Assembly (NCBI GenBank): GCA_015061765.1
Contig: SUVZ01000044.1
Span: 1 to 15,157 of the forward strand
DNA length: 15,157 nucleotides
Source of the DNA: Lentisphaerota bacterium
GTDB taxonomy: Bacteria > Verrucomicrobiota > Kiritimatiellia > RFP12 > UBA1067
Direction: 5' to 3'
Shown here: positions 6,121-13,807 of the stretch, piece after piece
Layout: each line of letters starts with the position of its first letter
Numbering within the stretch: the first letter of the stretch is position 1
Notes under the pieces: generated by a model
What the model was told of the DNA's origin: nothing
The model's database searches: none
What the model saw: the letters and a program-made list of their open reading frames with translations, nothing else
Translations under genes and position numbers: made by a program

Positions 6121-7220
6121 ACCAACGACATCTTCGTTTTGAACTCCCCGATGGAAAAGCGGGCCGCGTTTTTCCTGCAAAGGTCAGACGACCAGGTGCG
6201 CGCTTCAAAACACTCGATAGCCGAGCAGAGTGATTGAATCGACCCTTCGGAAAAGAAAAGTCCGGTGGAGCCATAGTCAATCGTTTCAAGGGCTCCTCCC
6301 TCTCCGCGGGCGATCACCGGCAGGCCTGACGCCTGCGCCTCCACAGGAATAATGCCGAAATCCTCCACTCCCGGGAAGAGAAGCGCACGAGCACAGGAAA
6401 ACATCCTCCTCAATCCATCATCCGACACACGGCCAAGAAACATCACGTCGCCGCATCCGCCTACTCTCCGCTCCAGTCTTTCACGCATCTTGCCATTCCC
6501 GACGACAACAAGCTTCCGCCCCATCCGCAGACAGGCCTCCACAGCAAGATCGGGGCGTTTATAATCACGGAGTTCGCCGGCATATAGATAATATGATCCG
6601 GGTTCAATGCCTGAAGGAAGCGGAACGAACGCATCCTCGCCGAAAAAATCCACGTCGACAGGAGGATGTACCACCATTGATTCACGACCGTATATGCGTT
6701 TGATGCGCTCGGCCACAAATGCGGAGTTCGCGATGAATCGATCCACGGATTCGGCGCTTTTCATGTCTTCGCGCCGTAGATACCCCGTAAACACCTTCAT
6801 TGAGATCTTGCCTCCAAGACCAGCGGTGCGGTAGTACTCGTCATGCATATCCCACAGATAGCGCATGGGGGTGTGACAATAGCATATGTGACGCGCACCG
6901 ACCGGCTTTCTGACGCCTTTGACCGGCCCCGATTCGCTGGAGAGGATCAAGTCGTAGCCTTCAAGGTTCAGCGCACGCGTCGCGGTCGGCATGAGCGGCA
7001 GATAAACCTGCGGATGACGTCGCCCGAGCGGCAACCGCGCGACAAGCGACTCCCGCACAGAATGACCCCAAAGATGATGCGGCGAAACTTCCCCGAATGC
7101 ACTTGGAACATAGGCATGCGTGAAAACATCCGCATCAGGCAACATGTCGCCCAGCGCGGCAAGCACCTTCTCGCCACCGCGCATATTCGTGAGCCAGTAA
7201 TGCAGCAATGCCGTTTTCAT
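6108..7220 (-). CDS. Glycosyltransferase family 4 (WbaZ-like mannosyltransferase type)
   Basis: The protein is 370 aa, a complete GT-B enzyme. The N-terminal half has SSESGPVKGV (94-103) and the CYCHTPMRYLWD block (113-124) typical of WbaZ-like GT4 proteins that build O-antigen or exopolysaccharide. The C-terminal half has YKRPD (220-224) and the donor-binding E286-x7-E294 pair in EDFGIIPVE, followed by SGLPVIA. It should transfer a sugar from a nucleotide donor to a growing lipid-linked glycan at the cytosolic membrane face; donor and acceptor are not readable. I chose ATG at 7220 with GGGG 5 nt upstream; GTG at 7226 is an alternative two codons longer. It is the last gene of the uppS-dxs-NERD-prc-dapF unit, 51 bp after dapF, fitting use of the undecaprenyl carrier made by the first gene. 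Confidence 0.9.
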   Translation of the reverse strand: MKTALLHYWLTNMRGGEKVLAALGDMLPDADVFTHAYVPSAFGEVSPHHLWGHSVRESLVARLPLGRRHPQVYLPLMPTATRALNLEGYDLILSSESGPVKGVRKPVGARHICYCHTPMRYLWDMHDEYYRTAGLGGKISMKVFTGYLRREDMKSAESVDRFIANSAFVAERIKRIYGRESMVVHPPVDVDFFGEDAFVPLPSGIEPGSYYLYAGELRDYKRPDLAVEACLRMGRKLVVVGNGKMRERLERRVGGCGDVMFLGRVSDDGLRRMFSCARALLFPGVEDFGIIPVEAQASGLPVIARGEGGALETIDYGSTGLFFSEGSIQSLCSAIECFEARTWSSDLCRKNAARFSIGEFKTKMSLVLGR

Positions 7221-7242
7221 ATGCACCCCATGAGCAAAAGGC

Positions 7243-7260
7243 GATCAAGCGGATCAAGCG
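7243..7260. repeat. Tandem 9-bp duplication in the dapF-GT4 gap
   Basis: GATCAAGCG occurs twice back to back. It lies between the dapF stop and the GT4 start and looks like a slippage duplication; no function is evident. Confidence 0.6.
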
Positions 7261-7271
7261 ATGCTGCAATC

Positions 7272-8120
7272 CTAATTCAGAGGCTCGACTGCGAGAAGAT
7301 CGACATCCAACTCTCCTTCAAAGACGACACGAACCGGTCCTGTGAGGGTAAAGCCGGTTCCTTGCGACTGACGATAGTCGCCGTCAACCACAAGATCATA
7401 ACCTTGCGAAGACCGGATATGCATCGGCAGAGACATTCCGTGCGCCTCTACTCCGGCAACGGCCGTCGCGACGGCTCCGGTTCCGCATGCACCAGACTCC
7501 GCCTCAACGCCACGTTCATACGTGCGTATCAACGCCTTTGACGGAGGGATGTATTGGACGAAGTCCACGTTTGTTCCATTCGGGGCAAACTCGGACGAAA
7601 GCCTAAGTGCCCGTCCGGACCTTGCCACATCTACCTTCGTGACATTCGCCACGGGGACGATGAAATGAGGCACACCGACAACCAGATAATCGCCCGTCAC
7701 CGACATGGAGCCGTCCTCGCCACATACCGCTGCACATCCATATCTGCGGCATTTGGGCTCTGGCATCCACACTTTCACAAGACCATCGTCAACTATTTCC
7801 GCATCCACCAGACCCGCGCCAGTCTCAAATGTCATGCAGTTGGACTTTACCGCCCCTATGCGCTTCGCAAACGCCGCCACGCATCTAGACCCATTCCCGC
7901 ACAACTCTGCCTCAGTACCGTCTGGATTGTAGAACGCCATGCGAAAGTCCGCCCTCTGGGACCTACGCACAAGAATCACACCTTCGCACCCAATCCCCGT
8001 GCGATCCGCCGCCATTGCGGCTATAAGGCTTCCACGCTCCGGGAAAGTCTCGTCACGGTCGTCAATCAGCACAAAGTCGTTTCCGGCCCCATGCATCTTG
8101 GTAAAACGGATCTTATTCAC
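7272..8120 (-). CDS. dapF: Diaminopimelate epimerase
   Basis: The protein is 282 aa, the full family length. It has the N-terminal MHGAGNDF signature (9-16), the first catalytic cysteine C74 in ELCGNGSRC, and the second, C212, in SGACGTGA. DapF converts LL- to meso-diaminopimelate by two-base cysteine chemistry in the cytosol, feeding both lysine and peptidoglycan synthesis. The loop usually reading G-x-G-A-D-G is GIGCEG here (42-47), a small variation. The start codon is GTG at 8120, in a GTGA overlap with the stop of the upstream protease gene, so translation is probably coupled. Its place in an operon with uppS and a D,D-carboxypeptidase cluster next door supports a cell-wall role. Very confident. 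Confidence 0.97.
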   Translation of the reverse strand: MNKIRFTKMHGAGNDFVLIDDRDETFPERGSLIAAMAADRTGIGCEGVILVRRSQRADFRMAFYNPDGTEAELCGNGSRCVAAFAKRIGAVKSNCMTFETGAGLVDAEIVDDGLVKVWMPEPKCRRYGCAAVCGEDGSMSVTGDYLVVGVPHFIVPVANVTKVDVARSGRALRLSSEFAPNGTNVDFVQYIPPSKALIRTYERGVEAESGACGTGAVATAVAGVEAHGMSLPMHIRSSQGYDLVVDGDYRQSQGTGFTLTGPVRVVFEGELDVDLLAVEPLN

Positions 8121-10339
8121 TGCTGACCTCCAAAGATCGACCAGAACGCCGAAGTAGAAACATCGGGCGTGTCGGGAGTTTCATTGCCGCCGGTGAGCTT
8201 GACGAGGTCCGCTAGGATATTCAAAGCCTCAGTCAACACGACATCGTCCTTCTTCGCATCCTTGTCCTTACTGGGCAGTCCCTCGTCTGCAAACTCCTCG
8301 TCTCCGAACTCGGCGGCATCTTCGGCCTTGCGCATTTCGCGCTCCTCCCGCATCTGGGCTAGACGCTTGTTGCGTTCGAGAGAGACCATCTTTGACTCGG
8401 AGTTCTCGCGGAAGAGCTTCACCAGTTTCATGTGGGCCTGATACTTGGGATTTGCCTTCAGACGCTCATCGGAAATGGCCTTGAGCGCACCGACATACCC
8501 GTTTAGGTTCCATATCTGCGGATGCGGGGCACCGCCGACACGCGTCCACGGAAGAGCGTTGGGGAGTTTGTCCTCACCGATGTCCAGTTCCTCAAGGAAA
8601 CTGGGCAGGTTAATGTCCGCATCAACGCCCCTGCTCTGTGTGGAGCTGCCGTTGATCCGGTAGAAGCGGGATGTCGTGACCTTGACCGATCCGTATTTCT
8701 CCGGTCCGATCCGCGATATGACCTCCTGCACAGTCCCCTTCCCATGGGTTGAATGGTCACCGATCACGAGCGCGCGTCCCGTATCCTTGAGGACGCCGGC
8801 GACGATCTCGGACGCCGATGCCGATGCGCGGTCGGTAAGCACGATGAGCGGCTTGCGGTAGGCGAAGCATGGCTGATCGGCAAACACGGGCAGAGCCTGG
8901 ATCCCGCGCGGATCGCGTATCAGCACGACGGGAATCGGATTGCCGCGGTAGGACGGCCACAGGAAGAGCTGAGCAAGGAACACCGCCTCCGGAAGCGCAC
9001 CGCCGCCGTTGCCGCGCAAATCGAGGATCATGCCGTCGGAATCGATGGCGTTGAAATGCGCGACATGCTTAGCCACATCGAACGAGCACGAACGGAAGGA
9101 CGGATCGTCCGGCTGCTTGTCGAACGTACGGTAGAAACTCGGAAGCTTCACGTATCCGAACCTGTTCGTCACGCCGTTCATCACAACCTTCTCGACGCGT
9201 CCCGTGGCGGCCTGCTCCTCCAGCTTGATCTCATCGCGGATGATTGCGATCCGCTTGCGCGTCGCGCCGGACGGATCGCTGCGAGGAATGATCTCAAGGA
9301 CAACCTTGGTCCCCTTGGGCCCGCGGATCTTCTTTATGGACTTGCGCATCGGCTTGTACATCACGTCCTCGATGGGACCGTCGCCCTGACCGACGCCCAC
9401 GATCTTGTCGCCACGCTTTATGCGCTTGTCGCGGTCCACAGGGCCACCCTTCATGACCTCCACAATCTTGAGCGCACCGTCATCCATCGAAAGCACAGCC
9501 CCGACACCGCAGAGCGAAAGCGACATGTCCATGTCGAAATCCTCCTTGCGTGTCGGCGTCATGTAATCGGAATGCGGATCGTACGCCTGGCATATCGCGC
9601 TCATGTAACGCTGAAAAACCATCTCCTCGTCCGGCTCAGTCAGCACCTGGACGTACTGGCGGTAGCGTTTGAGGAGATTGTCCCTCGGAGTCAGCTCCGG
9701 CTCCTTGAAGTCGTCCTCGTCATCCTTCCTGTCCTCAGCCTTTCCCTTTGGCTCCTCGGTCTTTGGCCTCTTCGCCTTCTCGGCCTCTTCCCTGTCCGCC
9801 TCTTCCTTGTCCAACTGGCGGCCAAGGACGATTGAAAGCATCTCGTTCTTTATGCGCTTGCGCCACAGCTCATCCTGTTCCGCAACCGTCTCCGGCCATT
9901 CGGCGTCCTTGCGCTTCCAGGTATAGTCCTCATCCACCGAAAAATCGAACTCCGTGGTGAGCAGAAGATTCGTCACGTAGTTCACGCGGTCCGCAATGCG
10001 CTTAAGAAACACCTTGTGCATGTCATACACGAATGACACATCGCCCCTTGCCACAGCATCGTCAATGCCGCGCTCCATGGTCGAGAACCCGTCTATGTCG
10101 GACTTCAGAAACACCATTCGGCTGAAATCGTAACTGGATACGAGATTGGTCCACGCGCGCCGACTCATTTCATCGTCGAACTGGCGACGAAGCACATGCT
10201 TGCGTTCAAGGCGCTTCACAACCTCCTGCGCCACCTTCCCGTAATACGGCAGGGGCTTCAGTTCCGCCGGGGCTTTCGTCTGCGCCATGACCGTAGCGCA
10301 AAGAACCGCCGCAAGCGTAGTCAGAAACATTTTTTTCAC
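8117..10339 (-). CDS. prc: C-terminal processing protease, Prc/Tsp-type (peptidase S41) with PDZ domain
   Basis: The protein is about 740 aa, numbered from GTG 10339. A signal peptide (~1-20, ending in A-M-A-Q) is followed by a helical N-terminal domain and a very charged Glu/Lys/Asp stretch (~175-215). A PDZ domain (~275-355) and the S41 core come next, with DLRGNGGG (~440-447). The catalytic serine is S508 in SASASE and the lysine K534 in HGKGTVQ, 26 apart against 25 in E. coli Prc. Prc trims or degrades periplasmic proteins from their C-termini, including penicillin-binding proteins and murein hydrolases. The GTG start has AGGAGAG 7 nt before the end of AGGAG; ATG 10354 would add five residues but contains that Shine-Dalgarno and has only a distant AGGA. 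It follows the NERD gene by 22 bp and overlaps dapF by 4. The family is certain. Confidence 0.94.
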   Translation of the reverse strand: MKKMFLTTLAAVLCATVMAQTKAPAELKPLPYYGKVAQEVVKRLERKHVLRRQFDDEMSRRAWTNLVSSYDFSRMVFLKSDIDGFSTMERGIDDAVARGDVSFVYDMHKVFLKRIADRVNYVTNLLLTTEFDFSVDEDYTWKRKDAEWPETVAEQDELWRKRIKNEMLSIVLGRQLDKEEADREEAEKAKRPKTEEPKGKAEDRKDDEDDFKEPELTPRDNLLKRYRQYVQVLTEPDEEMVFQRYMSAICQAYDPHSDYMTPTRKEDFDMDMSLSLCGVGAVLSMDDGALKIVEVMKGGPVDRDKRIKRGDKIVGVGQGDGPIEDVMYKPMRKSIKKIRGPKGTKVVLEIIPRSDPSGATRKRIAIIRDEIKLEEQAATGRVEKVVMNGVTNRFGYVKLPSFYRTFDKQPDDPSFRSCSFDVAKHVAHFNAIDSDGMILDLRGNGGGALPEAVFLAQLFLWPSYRGNPIPVVLIRDPRGIQALPVFADQPCFAYRKPLIVLTDRASASASEIVAGVLKDTGRALVIGDHSTHGKGTVQEVISRIGPEKYGSVKVTTSRFYRINGSSTQSRGVDADINLPSFLEELDIGEDKLPNALPWTRVGGAPHPQIWNLNGYVGALKAISDERLKANPKYQAHMKLVKLFRENSESKMVSLERNKRLAQMREEREMRKAEDAAEFGDEEFADEGLPSKDKDAKKDDVVLTEALNILADLVKLTGGNETPDTPDVSTSAFWSIFGGQQ

Positions 10340-10344
10340 GTAAT

Positions 10345-10351
10345 CTCTCCT
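10345..10351 (-). promoter_or_regulatory. prc: Shine-Dalgarno that favours GTG 10339 as the prc start
   Basis: The minus strand reads AGGAGAG, then ATTAC, then GTG AAA AAA ATG. The product then starts with M-K-K and a textbook signal peptide. The upstream ATG at 10354 overlaps this site. Confidence 0.6.
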
Positions 10352-10361
10352 CATTTCAGGT

Positions 10362-11042
10362 CTATTTCCTCGTCTCTATCAACTGCACAAGCCTTGACAG
10401 CTCGTTAGGAGACAGAACGCAGGGTTGAGTCGCGAACCATTCGTTTATGGCATTCGCATTGAGTACCTTCACCGGACCGCACTGCGCAATCCCGGCGGCA
10501 AACGTATCGGACGCAAAGCACACAACCGGCACGACCGTGACGTCGAACCCGATTTTCTTCATAGTCATGCGGACCCTGTCCGCCTCGCGCTGGGTCTGCG
10601 CCACCGGATCCCGCGACGGCAGAGTGCCATTCACCAGAACATGCCCTTCCACAATCTCCACGGTCCCCTGCCACCATTTCGTCTCGATTGAAAACACGCC
10701 GGCTGGTCCGGCGACGACATGGTCCACATGCTCGCTTCCCGCCTCGAAATCATTGAACACATGATAGTCGTCCGGCAGTGACGCAAGGATGTTCGCGACT
10801 CGCTCCTCGCCCCTTGCGCCACGGAAGAAACTCTCCACACGGCGAAGCCCCTTCTTCCAGTAGACGGTCAGCGCAATCAGCGATGCAACGAACATGGCGC
10901 CAAAAAGCCACGGATGCGACCCCAAAATCAGCGAAGCAAGAAAAGCCCCCATCATCACAAACGAAAGGAACAGCGGCCAGAGTGAGAGGACCGTTCCTCT
11001 CACTCTCGCCCATTCGCCCGCAACTCCGTATTGTCTAGCCAT
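10362..11042 (-). CDS. Membrane protein with NERD (nuclease-related) domain
   Basis: The protein is 226 aa. Two hydrophobic helices (~19-40 and ~44-62) are followed by a cytosolic basic turn and a NERD domain from ~75. The restriction-endonuclease-like core is visible: GARGEE (75-80), D107 in VDHVV, and E120-x-K122 in FSIETK, the usual D...ExK acid/lysine trio. NERD domains occur in predicted DNA-processing or DNA-binding proteins; biochemical data are scarce and I cannot say whether this one cuts. The ATG has AGGAG 5 nt upstream. It sits 17 bp after dxs and 22 bp before prc in what is otherwise a cell-envelope operon, with no partner helicase, methylase or toxin gene. Domain identity is confident; the role in this operon is unexplained. 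Confidence 0.85.
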   Translation of the reverse strand: MARQYGVAGEWARVRGTVLSLWPLFLSFVMMGAFLASLILGSHPWLFGAMFVASLIALTVYWKKGLRRVESFFRGARGEERVANILASLPDDYHVFNDFEAGSEHVDHVVAGPAGVFSIETKWWQGTVEIVEGHVLVNGTLPSRDPVAQTQREADRVRMTMKKIGFDVTVVPVVCFASDTFAAGIAQCGPVKVLNANAINEWFATQPCVLSPNELSRLVQLIETRK

Positions 11043-11059
11043 ACCGTCTCCTGTTTACC

Positions 11060-12841
11060 CTAACTGTCCGCCAACCGCCGCCGTATCGCCTGCGCAACAG
11101 ATTCAGCGTCAAAACCATGCTCACGCTCAAGTTCATCCACAGTTCCATGGCACACCGCCGCATCCGGCCATCCGAACCGCAGATCGGCGCCTATACCCTC
11201 TCCAAAACCACCGCATACGACTCCGTTCTCCAACGAAACCGTCAGCTTCGCGCCTTCAACCTTTTCAGGCAAAGGCTTCACGCTCACAACAGGCACCACC
11301 TTTGCGTCAATCCCGTCTGAGGCGAGCAGTTCCCTCACTTTGCGGGCCTTCCGCACCTGATCGCCTACGGCAAGCAGACGCACGGAGCACGGAGCGCCGT
11401 CGTCCGAGCCCGCCGAAACATCCGCTCGCGACGGAGCTGCGCCTCTCGGATAGCGGATCGCGACAGGCCCGCCGGACGCCAGCGCAGAATCGAGCGATTC
11501 CTTCAGTCCCTCCGCACAGGCGGGAGCCTTAATCGCCATGCCCGTAAGCGGTTTGAGCAACGGAATGTCGTACATGCCATGGTGCGTAAAGCCATCTGCT
11601 CCGACGCATCCGGCACGGTCGATTGCAAACACGACAGGAAGCCCCTGCAGACACACGTCATGCTGAATCTGGTCTATCGAACGCTGAAGAAACGTGGAAT
11701 ACAGCGCAACAACGGGCTTCATCCCGGACTTTGCCAGCCCTGCGGCGAACGTGACCGCCATCTCCTCGCATATCCCAACATCAAAGAAACGCCTCGGGAA
11801 CTCTCTTGCAAATCTCGCGAGTCCCGTACCGTCCTTCATCGCGGCGACAACCGCACACACCTTGTCGTCTTTGCGCGCCGCTTCGATGAGCGCATCGCCA
11901 AACACTTCGCTCCACGACTTCCGTCCCTTGGGTTCTGTCTGTTCGCCGGCAAGGGCGGACTTTATGTCAAACGGCCCCACTGCATGCCAAACGGTCGGAT
12001 TGAGCTCTGCCGGAGCGAAACCCTTCCCCTTTGTGGTCACGACATGCAGCAGCACCGGACGCTTGTCCTCCTTCGCCACCATGAGCGCCGAGGTCAAGGA
12101 CTTCAGATCGTGTCCGTCGACAGGTCCTACATAGCGCAATCCAAGCGTTTCGAACAGCGAGTTCTTTAGCCAGAACGACTTCACTATCTGTTCGAGATGG
12201 TGGTAGACGGAACGCAGGAACGTGAGCCTCATCCTGTGTCCCATTCGCTCCGCCGCCGCCTTTACTCGATTGTAGCGCACGTCTGAAAGTATCCGTCCCA
12301 GCATGCGCGCCACGCCACCGACGTTCTTGGATATCGCCATCGCATTGTCATTCACGACCACGATGAGACGCTCTGCGAGCGACGCGCAATTGTTGAGGGC
12401 CTCGAGCGATTCGCCGTTCGTCAGCGAGGCGTCTCCTATCACCGCAACAACGTGTCCACCACCGATCCTGTCACGCGCCGCCGCCATGCCGGTCGCCGCC
12501 GCAAGCGCTGATCCGGCATGCCCGGCAATGAACGCGTCATACGGAGATTCGGCGGGGTTGGGGAATCCCGATACCCCTTTATGCCTGCGCAATGCGCCAA
12601 AGCCATCGCCACGGCCTGTGAGTATCTTCCATGCGTAGGCCTGATGGCCGACATCCCACAGCACCTTGTCTTCCGGAGGATTGAACGTACGGAGAAGCGC
12701 GATCGTAAGCTCCACCGTGCCCAGTGACGCCGCCAGGTGTCCGCCGTTCGCCGCCACCGAATCAATGATCTTCCTGCGGACGCTTTCCGCAAGTTCCGGC
12801 AACTGCGCCTCGGACAAAGATTTCACTTCCTCGAGCGTCAT
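11060..12841 (-). CDS. dxs: 1-deoxy-D-xylulose-5-phosphate synthase
   Basis: The protein is 593 aa, slightly short of the usual ~620 because the N-terminus is trimmed. It condenses pyruvate and glyceraldehyde-3-phosphate using thiamine diphosphate, the first step of the MEP isoprenoid route. Visible landmarks are H35 in GGHLAASLG, H66 in WDVGHQ, the ThDP motif starting at G136-D137 and reaching N164-D165-N166, YVGPVDGHD (237-245), KGKG (271-274), catalytic E359, and STFLQR (382-387). Three usually conserved spots differ: GDA instead of GDG (136-138), C-E-E-M instead of A-E-Q-H (358-361), and G-F-T-H-H-G instead of G-P-T-H-x-G (417-422). Its ATG overlaps the uppS stop in ATGA, with AAGGA just upstream, so it is translated together with uppS. 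Identity is very likely; activity should be confirmed. Confidence 0.95.
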   Translation of the reverse strand: MTLEEVKSLSEAQLPELAESVRRKIIDSVAANGGHLAASLGTVELTIALLRTFNPPEDKVLWDVGHQAYAWKILTGRGDGFGALRRHKGVSGFPNPAESPYDAFIAGHAGSALAAATGMAAARDRIGGGHVVAVIGDASLTNGESLEALNNCASLAERLIVVVNDNAMAISKNVGGVARMLGRILSDVRYNRVKAAAERMGHRMRLTFLRSVYHHLEQIVKSFWLKNSLFETLGLRYVGPVDGHDLKSLTSALMVAKEDKRPVLLHVVTTKGKGFAPAELNPTVWHAVGPFDIKSALAGEQTEPKGRKSWSEVFGDALIEAARKDDKVCAVVAAMKDGTGLARFAREFPRRFFDVGICEEMAVTFAAGLAKSGMKPVVALYSTFLQRSIDQIQHDVCLQGLPVVFAIDRAGCVGADGFTHHGMYDIPLLKPLTGMAIKAPACAEGLKESLDSALASGGPVAIRYPRGAAPSRADVSAGSDDGAPCSVRLLAVGDQVRKARKVRELLASDGIDAKVVPVVSVKPLPEKVEGAKLTVSLENGVVCGGFGEGIGADLRFGWPDAAVCHGTVDELEREHGFDAESVAQAIRRRLADS

Positions 12842-13578
12842 GTCTTCCTTCCCCCCATGCGGCGGTCGCGTCCTGCAAAGGCTTCAAGTGCGGCGGTGAA
12901 ATCATCCCTGCCGAAATCAGGCCAAAGGACATCGGTCATCCAGAACTCGGCGTAGGCGCTTTCCCAGAGCAGGAAATTCGACAGGCGGAATTCGCCTGAC
13001 GTACGGACTATCAGATCCGGGTCTGGAACGTCCGGCGCATAAAGATACCGTCGGAAAATTTCATCTGCCGGAGCGACGTATGCCTCTATCTTTCCATCCC
13101 TCACATCCTGCGCGTACCGCATGGCCGCGTCGGCAATCTCCGCGCGCCCGCCATACGAGACCGCAACCTGGAGATTCAGCCTGGAACAACCCGCCGTACG
13201 CTTCTCCGCAGTCGCGATCTGTCGCTGAAGCGCTTCCGGAAGATCGCTCTTGCGTCCGATCACCCTCACCCGGACATCCTTCTTGACGAAAAGGCTCACT
13301 TTGGTGCGCAGAAGCAGCCCCATCAGTTTCATCAAGCCATCGACTTCCTCGGCCGAACGCTTCCAGTTCTCGGTCGAGAATGCATAGAGCGTAAGGTAAT
13401 CCACACCGGACTCCATGCACCAGTCGATGACCTCCAGCACCTTTTTTGCGCCGGCGCGATGCCCCTCCAGACGAATCTTTCCGTGCAAAGCGGCCCAACG
13501 ACCATTGCCATCCATGATGATGGCCACGTGTTTAGGCTGTTTTTCACGCTCAATCTCCGAATATAAGGGACTCTTCAT
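12838..13578 (-). CDS. uppS: Isoprenyl transferase (undecaprenyl diphosphate synthase)
   Basis: The protein is 246 aa, the usual family size. Signatures are MDGNGRWA (22-29, with D23 the Mg-binding aspartate), GHRAG (39-43), LYAFSTENW, SYGGRAEI and the RTSGEFRLSNFLLWE block. UppS adds eight isopentenyl units in cis to farnesyl diphosphate, making the C55 carrier for peptidoglycan and surface glycans. I chose ATG 13578 because it places HVAIIMDG 17 residues in, as in relatives. An in-frame ATG at 13632 has AAGG 7 nt upstream and would add 18 residues of no family likeness, so it is a real alternative. It is the first gene of the six-gene unit and overlaps dxs by 4 bp, pairing the first MEP enzyme with a major isoprenoid consumer. 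Confidence 0.95.
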   Translation of the reverse strand: MKSPLYSEIEREKQPKHVAIIMDGNGRWAALHGKIRLEGHRAGAKKVLEVIDWCMESGVDYLTLYAFSTENWKRSAEEVDGLMKLMGLLLRTKVSLFVKKDVRVRVIGRKSDLPEALQRQIATAEKRTAGCSRLNLQVAVSYGGRAEIADAAMRYAQDVRDGKIEAYVAPADEIFRRYLYAPDVPDPDLIVRTSGEFRLSNFLLWESAYAEFWMTDVLWPDFGRDDFTAALEAFAGRDRRMGGRKT

Positions 13579-13590
13579 AATCAGTCGCCA

Positions 13591-13599
13591 ATTATAGCA
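13591..13599 (-). promoter_or_regulatory. Possible extended -10 promoter of the uppS operon
   Basis: The minus strand reads TGCTATAAT, with a perfect TATAAT at 13591-13596 ending 12 nt before ATG 13578, which implies a leader of about 5 nt. The upstream TATG-n-TATAAT context matches that of the phosphoesterase promoter. No convincing -35 is seen. If translation starts at 13632 instead, this box would lie inside the gene and be fortuitous. Confidence 0.4.
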
Positions 13600-13807
13600 T
13601 ATTTCGGAACCTTCTGACGTTCTTCGCTGCATACTCACACCTTCTTTAGCAGCGTAGCCGCGTTACGACATCGCACGCAATTCCGCGCGCTTGAGGACGT
13701 TCAGCTCAAAGTATGGGCAACGGATCCTCTTCATCATTGCCCAGCCCCTTCAGGCCGGACCCGTCAAGGCTTCATTGACAACACAATGTCGCCATAATGC
13801 GTATTTA

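Noticed and set aside
8753..9835. 360-codon plus-strand frame opposite the prc gene
   Set aside because: It is a mirror of the GC-biased codons of the real S41 protease gene, which has signal peptide, PDZ and catalytic residues. The antisense product is His/Arg/Leu-rich with no motif.
10894..11532. 212-codon plus-strand frame opposite the NERD start and the dxs end
   Set aside because: The Pro/Arg/Ser-rich antisense translation spans two well-supported genes on the other strand.
13663..13737. 24-residue minus-strand frame (starting MMKRIRC) between the NYN gene and uppS
   Set aside because: It has a passable AGGGG upstream, but it is very short and of no known family. There is no evidence to separate it from chance without conservation data.
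13715..13742. GGGCAA...TTGCCC stem after the NYN gene as a terminator
   Set aside because: Only 6 bp with a 16-nt loop and no T-run, and it lies 66 nt past the stop codon. Too weak to call.
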